A stretch of DNA of 64,000 bases from Bacillota bacterium (GTDB lineage: Bacteria; Bacillota; Clostridia; Lachnospirales; Anaerotignaceae). Location: assembly GCA_019422105.1 (NCBI GenBank), contig JAHZDZ010000015.1, positions 21,190-85,189 of the forward strand, in the 5' to 3' direction. The notes below the pieces were generated by a model. That model was not told the DNA's origin and ran no database searches. It saw only the letters and a program-made list of their open reading frames with translations. The position numbers and the translations under genes are program-made. Of this stretch, positions 51,104-60,411 are shown piece by piece (positions within the stretch are counted from its first letter, which is position 1; every line of letters begins with the position of its first letter).

Positions 51104-51943
51104 ATGAAAATTGGAAATAAAGACTTTGAAATAGGAAAACGTACCTACATAATGGGTATTTTAAATGTTACGCCGGATTCCTTCTCCGACGGCGGAAATT
51201 ATACCACCATCGAAAAAGCAGTCCTGCACGCTGAAGAAATGATAGAAGAAGGAGCCGATATCATTGACGTCGGCGGCGAATCCACTCGTCCTGGCCATGA
51301 AAGGATTACGGACTTGGAGGAAATCAGCCGTGTTGTTCCTGTAATCCTTGCCCTGAAGGAAAGATTTCCCGATGTTCCTGTCTCCATTGATACTTACAAA
51401 AGCGCCGTATGCAAAGAGGCTCTTGAGGCAGGTGCTGATCTTATCAATGACATCTGGGGGTTTAAATATGACAAAAAAATGGCGGAATTAAGCGCCGAAT
51501 ATAAATTGCCGGTCTGTCTGATGCACAACAGGAACAATACAGATTACAGAGATATTCTGAGGGAATTTACAGAGGACTTGAGCAAAAGCATTTCCATAGC
51601 AAAAAGCTGCGGCGTTCAGGATAAACAAATTATACTTGACCCGGGAATCGGCTTTGGAAAAACCTATGAGCAAAACCTTTTTATTATGAATCACCTGGAC
51701 GAAATGAAAAAACGGCTGCCCTACCCTGTGCTTCTCGGCACTTCCCGAAAATCCATGATTGGCAAAGCCCTGGGGGATATCCCTGCAAAGGAAAGGCTTG
51801 CTGGCACCATAACGACAACGGCAGTCGGTATTATGAAGGGCTGTGATTTTGTTCGTGTTCACGACGTCGGAGAAAACAAAAAAGCCTGCCTTATGGCGGA
51901 CGCTATTGTCAGAAAACAGGGAGGCGATATGCGGCATGGATAA
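51104..51943 (+). CDS. folP: Dihydropteroate synthase
   Basis: 279 residues. Condenses pterin pyrophosphate with p-aminobenzoate. Motifs: IMGILNVTPDSFSDGG, ADIIDVGGESTRPGHE, VSIDTYKSAVC, LINDIWGFKYD, LMHNR, IILDPGIGFGKT, LLGTSRKSMIG and VRVHDVGENKKA. All sites that bind pterin and sulphonamides are present. 12 bp after the HD gene. Confidence 0.96.
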   Translation: MKIGNKDFEIGKRTYIMGILNVTPDSFSDGGNYTTIEKAVLHAEEMIEEGADIIDVGGESTRPGHERITDLEEISRVVPVILALKERFPDVPVSIDTYKSAVCKEALEAGADLINDIWGFKYDKKMAELSAEYKLPVCLMHNRNNTDYRDILREFTEDLSKSISIAKSCGVQDKQIILDPGIGFGKTYEQNLFIMNHLDEMKKRLPYPVLLGTSRKSMIGKALGDIPAKERLAGTITTTAVGIMKGCDFVRVHDVGENKKACLMADAIVRKQGGDMRHG

Positions 51944-52760
51944 AATACACATAAAGGATTTGGAGATTTATGCTTACCACGGCGTGAATCCGGAGGAGAA
52001 CAGGCTGGGGCAAAAATTTCTGTTTACGCTGGAATTAAGTACAGATTTTTCCGAGGCGGCACAAAAAGACGATATTGAAAAATCCGTCAACTATGCAGAG
52101 GTATGCAAATTTGTGGAATCCCTTATAACAGAAAATCAGTTTAAGCTTATAGAGACCTGCGCCGATACCGTCGCAAGGGGCCTTCTGCGGCGCTTCCCCT
52201 CCCTCGAAAAAGCAAGAGTGCTTCTGAAAAAGCCCTGGGCGCCTATCGGAAGCCATCTTGACTACGCAGGGGTTGAAGACGAAAGAGGCTGGCACACCGC
52301 TTATATCGGACTGGGCTCCAATCTTGGGGACAAAAAGAACAACCTTGATACGGCAATCCGCCTTTTGGACAACGAGGATATCCGTGTCCTGTCGGCTTCC
52401 TCCTACTATGAGACAAAGCCTGTGGGTTATCTGGAGCAGGACATGTTTTTAAACTGTGCAGTAAAGATAAAAACCCTTCTCCGTCCAAAGGAACTTTTAA
52501 AAAGAACACAGAAAATTGAGGGAGAGCTGAAAAGAAAAAGAGACATTCACTGGGGTCCCAGAACCATCGATTTGGACATTTTATTTTACGGCGAGAATGT
52601 ATCCGCCGACAAGGATTTGGTACTGCCCCATCCGGAAATTCAAAACAGATTGTTTGTCCTCTGCCCTTTGGCGGAAATAGAGCCCTATCTGGTTCACCCC
52701 CTTCTGCAAAAAAGAATTGTGGATTTGAAAAACGAATTGGAAAAAACGCAGGAACTCTAA
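51936..52760 (+). CDS. folBK: Bifunctional dihydroneopterin aldolase / HPPK
   Basis: 274 residues. The N-terminal FolB part (MDKIHIKDLEIYAYHGVNPEENRLGQKFLFTLEL...VNYAEVCKFVE) makes hydroxymethyl-dihydropterin. The C-terminal FolK part, from about residue 123 (HTAYIGLGSNLGDKKNNLDTAIRLL ... KPVGYLEQDMFLNCAVKI ... GPRTIDLDILFYG), adds pyrophosphate. This fusion is common in Clostridia. The start at 51936 overlaps the folP end by 8 bp. Last gene of the folate operon. Confidence 0.95.
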   Translation: MDKIHIKDLEIYAYHGVNPEENRLGQKFLFTLELSTDFSEAAQKDDIEKSVNYAEVCKFVESLITENQFKLIETCADTVARGLLRRFPSLEKARVLLKKPWAPIGSHLDYAGVEDERGWHTAYIGLGSNLGDKKNNLDTAIRLLDNEDIRVLSASSYYETKPVGYLEQDMFLNCAVKIKTLLRPKELLKRTQKIEGELKRKRDIHWGPRTIDLDILFYGENVSADKDLVLPHPEIQNRLFVLCPLAEIEPYLVHPLLQKRIVDLKNELEKTQEL

Positions 52761-52840
52761 GAAAGCCTTGAGGGCTCTCATAGCCCCCGGGCACATCGGC
52801 CGCAATCATCATAATTTGTATGTATAAGGAGTAAATGAAA

Positions 52841-54091
52841 ATGAATTCTATGAAACAAGACGCCCTGGACATCAGCAAATATGCAGTTCATGCAATGCTG
52901 CCCGAAGAAGCAGTAAAAAAAGAACTGTGGGGTAAATCCTTCCGCAATCCCGTCACTGTTATTTCCATCGGCAAAGCCGCCTGGAATATGGCAAAGGCCG
53001 CATCTGAAATGCTGAACGGAAAAATGAAAAGAGGAATTGTACTTACAAAGTACGGTCATGGGCAGGGATACATTCCCGGCTTTGAAATTTTGGAGGCGGG
53101 CCACCCTATTCCCGATGAAAATACCTTAACGGGCACAGAAAAGATATTGGAGGCCGTCACAGGACTCTCCAGGGAGGACACCGTAATTTTCTTAGTCTCA
53201 GGCGGCGGTTCAGCGCTCTTTGAAAAACCTATGAAGGGAATCACCCTTGGTGATATTATCTCTGTCACTGACGCCCTGCTGAAAAAAGGCGCCGACATCA
53301 TAGAAATGAATACGGTGCGGAAGCATTTATCGGCGGTGAAGGGTGGACGGTTTGCCTTATACTGCTATCCTGCCAAAATTTACTCTATTATATTGTCAGA
53401 TGTCATTGATAACCGTATTGATGCTATCGCTTCCGGCCCCGCCTGTGCGGACAGCTCTACTTCTGAGGAGGCTGTGGCGGTATTAAAGAAATATGACATT
53501 GCCGTCGGTGAAAATATAAGGCATTGTCTGGAAATCGAAACGCCAAAAAGCCTGACCACTGTCAGGTCAGCTATATCCGGCAGCGTTGAGTCCCTTTGCA
53601 GCGCTGCCGCCCGAAAGGCCGCACTGCTGGGCTATGAGCCCCTCATACTCACCACAAGTCTTTGCTGCGAGGCCAGGGAAGCCGGAATTTTTTTCGGCGG
53701 CATTGCCAGAAGCATACACTCTGACAAAATACCCGTAAAGCCTCCCTGCGCTGTTATCTGCGGCGGTGAAACCATCGTTTATGTGACAGGGAAAGGAAAA
53801 GGCGGCAGGAATCAGGAAATGGCACTTGCCGCGGCGGCAGAAATCAGCGGTATGGAGAATACTGTATTTTTATCCATAGGCTCCGACGGCACTGATGGTC
53901 CAACAGACGCGGCAGGCGGCATTGTGGACGGAACATCCAACAGGATTTTGGAGGAAAAGGGTATTTCCGTTACCGACACACTGAAAGCAAACGATTCCTA
54001 TGAAGCCTTGAAGGCAATTGACAGCCTGATTTTAACAGGACCTACGGGAACCAATGTAAACGATCTCCAGCTTCTGTTAATCAGGCCATGA
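52841..54091 (+). CDS. Glycerate 2-kinase (GckA/TtuD type, MOFRL family)
   Basis: About 416 residues. Phosphorylates D-glycerate in serine or glyoxylate metabolism. N-terminal DUF4147 domain with VISIGKAAWNMAKAA, GHPIPDENTLTGTEKILE, FLVSGGGSALFEKP and VRKHLSAVKGGRFA; C-terminal MOFRL domain with GKGKGGRNQEMALAAA and SIGSDGTDGPTDAAGGIVD. An ATG at 52835 is also in frame; 52841 has better spacing from AGGAG. Older databases call such proteins hydroxypyruvate reductase. Confidence 0.9.
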   Translation: MNSMKQDALDISKYAVHAMLPEEAVKKELWGKSFRNPVTVISIGKAAWNMAKAASEMLNGKMKRGIVLTKYGHGQGYIPGFEILEAGHPIPDENTLTGTEKILEAVTGLSREDTVIFLVSGGGSALFEKPMKGITLGDIISVTDALLKKGADIIEMNTVRKHLSAVKGGRFALYCYPAKIYSIILSDVIDNRIDAIASGPACADSSTSEEAVAVLKKYDIAVGENIRHCLEIETPKSLTTVRSAISGSVESLCSAAARKAALLGYEPLILTTSLCCEAREAGIFFGGIARSIHSDKIPVKPPCAVICGGETIVYVTGKGKGGRNQEMALAAAAEISGMENTVFLSIGSDGTDGPTDAAGGIVDGTSNRILEEKGISVTDTLKANDSYEALKAIDSLILTGPTGTNVNDLQLLLIRP

Positions 54092-54107
54092 TGATTTTTT
54101 CACAAAT

Positions 54108-54136
54108 AAAAAAAGTCCCACTTGAGGACTTTTTTT
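54108..54136 (+). terminator. Terminator of the glycerate kinase gene
   Basis: AAAAAGTCC / GGACTTTTT stem with 7-nt loop and further T. The remaining 54137-54389 has no recognisable feature. Confidence 0.85.
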
Positions 54137-54389
54137 ATTTTGTGTTGAGAGCATGCTCGGCAAAAAAACATTATTTACTTATCATACCGCTTGCCTTTTC
54201 CCAATCCCTATCCGCTGTTTTGTATTCTCTTTTCCTTCTGACGAACATTTGTGTTACGGAGATAAAGCCCGTTTTCCGGTTTCATCTCTTTTTGCTTTCA
54301 CTGTATGCGCCTTTACGCTTATGTTTCTAAAAAAGCGCTTTCCATATTTCTTCAAATGGCATTATTCAAAGCTGTCCATCTGTAATTCC

Positions 54390-54866
54390 TTATTTACATC
54401 TGTCTGCTTTAAAATTCTCAACAACTTCCTTTGGATACATGGTGCGCTCCACAATTTCCTCTACGCTCATACCCGCTTCCAGAAATTTCAGCAGCACGCT
54501 GTCCATGCTTTCTCCAACCTCTATGATATGCTTGTCAGGGTCATAAAAACGTATCACACGCTGCCCCCACGGAAATTCTTTTACACCATGGACGTAATCG
54601 ATTTCTCTGTCCTTCAGGAAGGCAATAAAGGAATCAAAATTTTCTTCCTCAAAATACAATTCAAAACTATTGCTGCACTTTACTATATTTTCCGGTGCTG
54701 TTTCGATAAACTGTATCCAGCTTTCCCTGCTTTGAAAACTGTAACCTCCGCTCATGGTAATATTGGCCCCGAAATCCATAATGACCTTTTCTCCAAAAAC
54801 TTCCTCATAAAATTTTCTCGACGTCTCTATATTTTCCACTACCAGCAATGGACTGCAATATTTCAT
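54390..54866 (-). CDS. VOC-family (glyoxalase/dioxygenase fold) protein
   Basis: 158 residues. Paired beta-alpha-beta modules: SPLLVVENIETSRKFYEEVFGEKVIMDFGANITMSGGYSFQSRE and FELYFEEENFDSFIAFLKDREIDYVHGVKEFPWGQRVIRFYDPDKHIIEVGESM. The C-terminal 35 residues (LLKFLEAGMSVEEIVERTMYPKEVV) form an extra helical tail. Such proteins bind a metal or small molecule; no substrate can be assigned. Single gene. Confidence 0.85.
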   Translation of the reverse strand: MKYCSPLLVVENIETSRKFYEEVFGEKVIMDFGANITMSGGYSFQSRESWIQFIETAPENIVKCSNSFELYFEEENFDSFIAFLKDREIDYVHGVKEFPWGQRVIRFYDPDKHIIEVGESMDSVLLKFLEAGMSVEEIVERTMYPKEVVENFKADRCK

Positions 54867-54937
54867 CCCTTTCGCCTCCCGTTTTTTTTATCAGTATAGC
54901 CCCTACAGAAAATATTATATTGTAAAAAACGGACAAC

Positions 54938-56125
54938 TTACGGTAAAATTAAATTTTCTATTTCTCCGCACTGATGGAAGGAAGAAAACCTTTTCAGAAG
55001 GGATAAAATACTTTTTTCCCCCTGCTTTGTCATACGCTTTTTATCCTCCGGCCAAAAGCGCTTTACAATAAGGGTATTTCTTTCTCTGTCCCGTACAATC
55101 TCCGCTCTGCCCAAAAAATCAGTTCCATACAAAAGAGGAAGCGTATAGTGTCCATACTTTCTTTTTTCTCTGGGCGTATAGATTTCCCATTTATAATCAA
55201 AATCAAATAACGCCTGAACAAGCTTCCTATCCCACAGCATATTGTCAAGCGGCGCCAAAAGCTCCGCCCGTTTTAAAAAAGCTTTTCCGCTCTCGGCGTC
55301 CAAAAGATACGGCAAATCCTCACTAAGGCAGTAAAGCGTTTCCTTTATTCCCTCCACCTCCAAAGCGATAAGCTCCCCTTTTTCCAGAAGAGAACGAAAA
55401 GCTCTGTCTCTTTTTTCCGCGTTCAGCCCCATAATATCCATCAGAGCGTCAGAGGGCCGGTTCCATAAAAGGCCGACGGAGGCGATTCGTCTTTTTAAAT
55501 GCCACTGAATATAGTCCTCCTCCCCCGTATTGGGGTCAGGTGAAATAAGAATATCCCTGTCAAGCACCGCTTCCGGCAGGCAGTAAACTTTATTCACGCC
55601 CTTTTTATGGTGTATCACTACCTGTCCTCTTCCAAACAGCGTTTCCAGCGCCGCAATTGCCATTTTTGTGCTGCTGCCCCAATACCACAGTATATTTTCA
55701 CCGTTATCAAGTTCTTTCGCGGTGGCAGTCCCCATGACTCGCAGAGCATCCAGCATTCCCTTTTCCATCTCATCTATCCTGTCCTTCGCCCTGCCGTTTT
55801 CTCTGTAATAATTTCTGTTTCTGGAAAAGCAGGGCCAATCTGATACCGAAAAAATAGACAGCTTTTTATCATAGTAATCTATAAGCCGCCTGTCCTCGTA
55901 GAGAAGCTCATAGAGCATCTCCTTCCGAAAACCCTCCACACGGGAAAACAGTACAAGCTCAGGATTCCTTCCGCAAATATCTATGGGATCAAACTGGATA
56001 CATCCCGCCTGACGTATAAATTCAAATGCCCCCTCCTTGCCGGAGAATCGCCGCTTTCCCAACAGTCCCTGCTTCAATAACAGGTAGGTTTTCGCTTCCT
56101 TTTTGCTCAATTGCAGCTTTTCCAT
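54938..56125 (-). CDS. YcaQ/AlkX-type winged-helix DNA glycosylase-like protein
   Basis: About 395 residues. The N-terminal LSKKEAKTYLLLKQGLLGKRRFSGKEGAFEFIRQAGCIQFDPIDICGRNPELVLFSRVEGF is characteristic of the YcaQ family, whose E. coli member removes interstrand crosslinks. Three winged-helix modules and the C-terminal LLAPLDNMLWDRKLVQALFDFDYKWEIYTPREKRKYGHYTLPLL segment follow; its catalytic QxQ-like site is not obvious here. The start at 56125 is chosen by homology; a TTG at 56152 is in frame. Role in DNA repair is by family. Confidence 0.82.
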   Translation of the reverse strand: MEKLQLSKKEAKTYLLLKQGLLGKRRFSGKEGAFEFIRQAGCIQFDPIDICGRNPELVLFSRVEGFRKEMLYELLYEDRRLIDYYDKKLSIFSVSDWPCFSRNRNYYRENGRAKDRIDEMEKGMLDALRVMGTATAKELDNGENILWYWGSSTKMAIAALETLFGRGQVVIHHKKGVNKVYCLPEAVLDRDILISPDPNTGEEDYIQWHLKRRIASVGLLWNRPSDALMDIMGLNAEKRDRAFRSLLEKGELIALEVEGIKETLYCLSEDLPYLLDAESGKAFLKRAELLAPLDNMLWDRKLVQALFDFDYKWEIYTPREKRKYGHYTLPLLYGTDFLGRAEIVRDRERNTLIVKRFWPEDKKRMTKQGEKSILSLLKRFSSFHQCGEIENLILP

Positions 56126-56166
56126 GCTTTCACCCGCTCTTTTCTCCTTCAAAAACGATACACGGC

Positions 56167-56940
56167 TTAAATAAAAATCTGGTTTCTTGCATTATAAAGT
56201 GTACGGTAGCCAATATAAAGAGAACCAAAACAGGCTATACAAACCACAGTACAAATCGCAATCATAATGGATATCTGGTACAAAATGGCGGTAGCCGGCA
56301 TTGTGCCTGACAAAATCTGCCCTGTCATCATTCCCGGCAAAGAAACGATGCCCATGCCAAGCATTGAATTCAGTGTGGGAAGCAAAGCCGTCTCCAGCGC
56401 CTGATTTACAAAGGGCAAAAGTATTTTCTTCGGCGTTACCCCGATATTTAGCAGGGTATCAATATGGTTCTTCTGCGTTTCAAGACTTTCCCGAAATGTT
56501 TTGACCGCCAGCGAAACACCCGTCATGGCATTGCCCATAATCATACCGCTCAGCGGAATGACATACTGGGGATTGAATATGCTCTGCCCCACAACAATCT
56601 TAATAAAAAACAGTATGATTGCTACACCGCATACAGCCAATGAAAAAGTAATGGACAGCTTAAAACGGCGGTTAATCCCTTTATTCCTGGTAAGAACCCT
56701 GTGAACTGCAAAGGCCACCATACAAATGACATAGATTACCGTAAAAATCGGATGTGGATTCTCAAAAATGTAAGTCAGTATCAGCCCCGCAATAACCAGC
56801 TGTACCGTCATGCGCACACTTGCCACAACAAGAAGCTTGGTCTGGCTGATACGGCATTTTTTCATAACCGCAAGGGCAATAATCAGCAACAGGTAGACAA
56901 GGCTGAACTGGGCTATATTGAGCGATATGATTCCCTCCAT
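56167..56940 (-). CDS. fetB: FetB-type ABC transporter permease (UPF0014)
   Basis: 257 residues with about seven membrane segments. VRMTVQLVIAGLILTYIFENP, VIPLSGMIMGNAMTGVSLAVKTFRESLETQK and LLPTLNSMLGMGIVSLPGMMTGQILSGT are diagnostic of the FetB/YbbM family. The E. coli pair FetAB exports iron and aids oxidative stress resistance. It follows fetA by 3 bp. Confidence 0.92.
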   Translation of the reverse strand: MEGIISLNIAQFSLVYLLLIIALAVMKKCRISQTKLLVVASVRMTVQLVIAGLILTYIFENPHPIFTVIYVICMVAFAVHRVLTRNKGINRRFKLSITFSLAVCGVAIILFFIKIVVGQSIFNPQYVIPLSGMIMGNAMTGVSLAVKTFRESLETQKNHIDTLLNIGVTPKKILLPFVNQALETALLPTLNSMLGMGIVSLPGMMTGQILSGTMPATAILYQISIMIAICTVVCIACFGSLYIGYRTLYNARNQIFI

Positions 56941-56943
56941 AAA

Positions 56944-57567
56944 TTACACCTGCTTTTCCAAAAAAATAGTTTTGTCCGCAAACTTCTCCCTAAGCTTACT
57001 GTCATGGCTGACAACAAGCAAGGTAATACCCTTATCGGCGCAATACTCTTTTATGTTTGCTATCACTCCATCCGCCGTTTTACTATCAAGAGCAGAGGTC
57101 GGTTCATCCATCATCAGTACCCTCGGCTTTAAAGAAAGGCAGACGGCACAGTAAACCCTCTGTCTCTCTCCCCCTGACATAGTGTCACAGTTAGCGGTGA
57201 GAGGAAATGGCGCCGAACAAATATTGAGATAATACTCCATGTCTCTCGGCGCGAGAGGCGTCATATCACGGTATTCATAGAAGCGTCTGAAATTAGTTTC
57301 AATATCCCCACGAAACAGATAAGCTGTCTGGCCAATTAAAAGCACTCTTTGCCGCAGCAAAACAGTATCCGCCTCACTGATATCCTGCCCTTCAAAGTAA
57401 AGCCTTCCGCTGTCAGGAGAGAGCGTCCCGTTAAAAAGCCGCAAAAGTGTGCTTTTTCCGCAGCCGCTTGGTCCCTGTACAAAGGTAGCCGTATTTTCCT
57501 CAATTTCTATATCTGGATATCGGAGTATTGATTGGAAAACCACATTCTCCGCCTTTAAAATTGCCAT
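56944..57567 (-). CDS. fetA: FetA-type ABC transporter ATP-binding protein
   Basis: 207 residues. Walker A GPSGCGKS, signature MSGGERQR, Walker B VLMMDEPTSALD and switch His in VVSHDSK. Compact size and linkage to the UPF0014 permease fit FetA (YbbL). First gene of a two-gene operon; an AT-rich upstream region (57568-57760) should contain its promoter. Confidence 0.92.
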   Translation of the reverse strand: MAILKAENVVFQSILRYPDIEIEENTATFVQGPSGCGKSTLLRLFNGTLSPDSGRLYFEGQDISEADTVLLRQRVLLIGQTAYLFRGDIETNFRRFYEYRDMTPLAPRDMEYYLNICSAPFPLTANCDTMSGGERQRVYCAVCLSLKPRVLMMDEPTSALDSKTADGVIANIKEYCADKGITLLVVSHDSKLREKFADKTIFLEKQV

Positions 57568-58003
57568 ATAAAAAACTCCTTTTAATGGTCTGTGTCAAAA
57601 GGGACAATATCCGCAGTATGACTTATCGTAACGATTGTTACGGATTGTCTGCTTTTTTGTCAAACTTTTCTGAAATTCATTTTTACTGCATAAACAGTAA
57701 CAGAAAAAATGAATAATTGTATTCTATAGTAATAGATTATTACAATTTCTAGAGCCTGGCCGTCTTAAATGCAGTATTTTTTCTCTGTATTATTTAACAG
57801 ACTGACAAAAACATTCTCAATCACGAACAAGTTTATCACGATATGCCCGGAAGGGCAATAACAAAACCGACACAGGATATAAAAACAATAACCTGGGGGG
57901 TTTGATTCTGCATAGTATAACCTCCATAACAGTCCGGCTTTGCTGCCTTACCGCAAAATTTTCTCTTTCCCGCTTCTCTCTCTCCCTTTCCTTATCGTAA
58001 TAT
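57568..58003. other. Intergenic stretch without a recognised feature
   Basis: Apart from the probable fetA promoter region, no gene, terminator or repeat could be supported here. Confidence 0.4.
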
Positions 58004-58290
58004 TCCGCCACTTATGGTATAATATCCGCGAAAAAGCGGAGAGAAGCCGAAAAGAAGCAGTCTGACGGTTTTACAGTCAAAGAATGCTTCTTTAAAGGCT
58101 TCAAGGAGCAACACGACCGACAAAATCGAAGGTTTTGGAGGAACTCCGCTTAAATTTATGGTATAATAACGATAAATTTCAGCGGAGATACTCATAAACC
58201 TGCGGTTTATTCGTACATTTGCTACGCAAATAGTCTGCATCCGAAACAAAGTTTTGCGAGGTTCTCCGCGTAAAATTAAGGTATGAATAT
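58004..58290. repeat. Promoter-containing repeat cluster, dispersed repeat copy 2
   Basis: Three degenerate units share 'tCCGC...TTATGGTATAAT': 58005-58023, 58145-58167 and 58265-58288 (the last weakly). The middle unit is a near-perfect 16-bp inverted repeat (58144-58159 and 58072+100 to 58187, i.e. 58172-58187) whose 12-nt loop contains TG-g-TATAAT, an extended -10. 58167-58192 matches the complement of 157-182 at 25 of 26 bases. Palindromes AAACC-tgc-GGTTT and ATTTGC-tac-GCAAAT follow (58196-58231). Confidence 0.7.
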
Positions 58291-58320
58291 TAAAATAGTA
58301 CAAAAGAAAGGAGTTTAAAA

Positions 58321-58863
58321 ATGAAATCAACCGATTTTTCAGCAAAAAGCTTATGTCTGGGTGCCCTGTTTCTGGCCCTTGGCATACTGCTGCCACAGGG
58401 CTTCCACATGATAGGCGGTTCCGCCAGCGGAGGACTGTTATTACCGATGCATATTCCCGTTTTTTTATGCGGGTTAATCCTTGGACCGGTTTATGGTGTC
58501 ATTACCGGATTTTTTTCACCTCTGCTCAGCTTCCTTTTTACAGGAATGCCGCCCTTTGCCAAGCTTCCCTTTATGGTGATTGAGCTGTCTGTTTACGGCC
58601 TTGTCAGCGGGTTTCTGGCACAAAAGGGCAAAAACATATACATTAGTCTGATTGCGGCACAAATAAGCGGAAGGCTTGCAAACGCACTTATTCTTTTTCT
58701 GGCCTCTGCACTGCTTCATCTCAAGGTACCACCGGTTATGAGCGTTGTGACGGCTTTGGCAACAGGCATACCCGGTATCATTGTTCAACTTGTTTTTATA
58801 CCGATTCTTGCTGTTATGATGAGAAAGGCGGCGGGCTATGACAAAATCAACTATGCAGGCTAA
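58321..58863 (+). CDS. ECF transporter S component
   Basis: 180 residues with about five or six membrane segments: SLCLGALFLALGILLPQGFHMIGGSASGGLLLPMHIPVFLCGLILGPVYGVITGFFSPLLSFLFTGMP is the typical opening of an energy-coupling-factor substrate-binding membrane protein. It would bind a vitamin or cofactor precursor and use a shared EcfAAT module encoded elsewhere. The substrate is not evident. AAAGGAG precedes the ATG. It overlaps the DUF1893 gene, so the two probably work together. Confidence 0.88.
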   Translation: MKSTDFSAKSLCLGALFLALGILLPQGFHMIGGSASGGLLLPMHIPVFLCGLILGPVYGVITGFFSPLLSFLFTGMPPFAKLPFMVIELSVYGLVSGFLAQKGKNIYISLIAAQISGRLANALILFLASALLHLKVPPVMSVVTALATGIPGIIVQLVFIPILAVMMRKAAGYDKINYAG

Positions 58864-59272
58864 GGAGCTTCTAAATGCAACAGACGCCGTCTGCGTTTGT
58901 GTGAAGGAAGACGTCATACTTACCTCAGAAAAAAACGGTATCAGCCCACTGATGGACTGGATTTCTAAGTGTCCTGACAACTTAAGGGACGCTTCCGTCG
59001 CTGACAGGGTGGTGGGAAAGGCCGCCGCCATGCTTATGGCCTACAGTGGTGTTGCAGAGGTATATGCCGATATTATCAGCGAACATGCGATTCAGCTTTT
59101 TGAGGATATGAAAATACCCTATTTCTTTTCCACAAGGGTTCCTTATATCATTAACCGTACGAAAACAGGCATGTGTCCTATGGAAAGCTGCTGTCTTTCC
59201 ATACAATCCCCTGCAGTGGCTTATGAAGCCCTATTAAAGAAGCTTGAGGAAATGAAAAAAAACACACCATAA
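58838..59272 (+). CDS. DUF1893-family protein
   Basis: 144 residues: VCVCVKEDVILTSEKNGISPLMDWI, then SVADRVVGKAAAMLMAYSGVAEVYADIISEHAIQLFE and YIINRTKTGMCPMESCCLSI. This matches DUF1893 (TM1506-like, a cytidine-deaminase-like fold) with CPME-type cysteines. Biochemical role unknown. It overlaps the ECF S component gene by 26 bp, suggesting it processes or senses the imported compound. An inverted repeat (about 59314-59352: AAGGAAGG-a-AAGCTTGA with its complement) ends the gene. Confidence 0.88.
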   Translation: MTKSTMQAKELLNATDAVCVCVKEDVILTSEKNGISPLMDWISKCPDNLRDASVADRVVGKAAAMLMAYSGVAEVYADIISEHAIQLFEDMKIPYFFSTRVPYIINRTKTGMCPMESCCLSIQSPAVAYEALLKKLEEMKKNTP

Positions 59273-59598
59273 ACCGAAAGCCGGAACAACGGCCGGTACC
59301 ATGAGAAAACAGAGAAGGAAGGAAAGCTTGAATTATCAAGCTTCCCTTCCTTATTAAAATCATATTTCTGTGTATTCTGATGAACCACTTCATCGGCGTT
59401 TTCCCGCTCAATCATAGTTGGAATTTTGCTGTCTCAAATCAAGGCACCTGAAAAAGCAGAAATTTTACTGCCTATCTTAGCCGATAATTTCTTTGGCCCT
59501 CAAAAGCATCTATCCCATTTGCGTTTATTTTCCAGTAAGAGCCCCGTTGCGCCCCTCTTTGCAATGTGCTAAACTGTCTTAAATTGGAGGGACAGAAA

Positions 59599-60411
59599 AT
59601 GACAATAAGTTTAAATGAAAAATCAAGCCAAATCAAACAGCTGCAAAATCGTTTCTGCCTCCCCCACAAAGCGCTGCAAAGTTATGTTGCCCATTATACC
59701 TTCTCCCTGCATCAAAACGAAATTCATACTCCCTGCCTTACCCTGGTTCCAGACGCCAGCGGCTGTCTTGTGTTTACAATGACGGAAAGCGGTCTAATCT
59801 GCCGTTTTTGGGGCCCTACAACCAAAACCACAGTGGTGAAAAATAATAATGTGCCACTCCGCTTTTTCGTGGAGTTTCAGCCCGGCGGCTCTTATTTTCT
59901 GTTTGGGATTGATTTAAGCTCCCTCACCGATTGTATTCTCCCGCTGGCCGACATCGACCCTCAAACTGAAAAAAAGGCACAGCTTATTTTTGAGCAGTCC
60001 GAGAGCACCGGCGATATGATAGACCATTTTGACCGGCTTCTGCTGGAAAAGCTGGAAAGGCGGCAAAAAAATGATGTCATTACAAAGCTTTATCCCTGTT
60101 TAAAAAGCTGCTGTGCGTCTACAACCGTAGGAGACTTATCCTCTGTGACCGCCTATTCGCCGCGCCATTTAAACAGGCTTTTGTCTCCTGTACTCGGTAT
60201 GAACGTAAAGGGCTATCTGAGGCTATTGCGCATCAACAGACTGCTGCAGTCTGTCAATAGCGGACAGACCGATTTCACAAAGCTTGCTCTGGATATGGGG
60301 TATTTTGACCAGGCCCATTTTATACACGATTTTAAGTCGGTTGTCGACGTTACTCCAACACAGTATTTAAAACAAATGTCTGTTTTTTACAATGAAAACC
60401 ACAAATTTTAA
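59599..60411 (+). CDS. AraC-family transcriptional regulator
   Basis: 270 residues. The N-terminal domain (LTLVPDASGCLVFTMTESGLICRFWGPTTKTTVV ... FFVEFQPGGSYFLFG) resembles the DUF6597 cupin-like sensor. The C-terminal double helix-turn-helix has TTVGDLSSVTAYSPRHLNRLL and LALDMGYFDQAHFIHDFKSVVDVTPTQYL. GGAGG is 8 nt before the ATG at 59599. Target genes unknown; it may act on the adjacent ECF/DUF1893 pair or on the downstream gene. Confidence 0.88.
   Translation: MTISLNEKSSQIKQLQNRFCLPHKALQSYVAHYTFSLHQNEIHTPCLTLVPDASGCLVFTMTESGLICRFWGPTTKTTVVKNNNVPLRFFVEFQPGGSYFLFGIDLSSLTDCILPLADIDPQTEKKAQLIFEQSESTGDMIDHFDRLLLEKLERRQKNDVITKLYPCLKSCCASTTVGDLSSVTAYSPRHLNRLLSPVLGMNVKGYLRLLRINRLLQSVNSGQTDFTKLALDMGYFDQAHFIHDFKSVVDVTPTQYLKQMSVFYNENHKF

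Noticed and set aside
52243..52878. A 211-residue minus-strand frame opposite folBK
   Set aside because: Antisense shadow of a well-supported gene; no ribosome binding site or recognisable domain.
54153..54899. A 248-residue plus-strand frame opposite the VOC gene
   Set aside because: Covers a well-supported minus-strand gene; Phe/Leu-rich antisense composition.
57992..58396. A 134-residue minus-strand frame upstream of the ECF gene
   Set aside because: Runs through promoter-like repeats and into the ECF coding sequence; no ribosome binding site.
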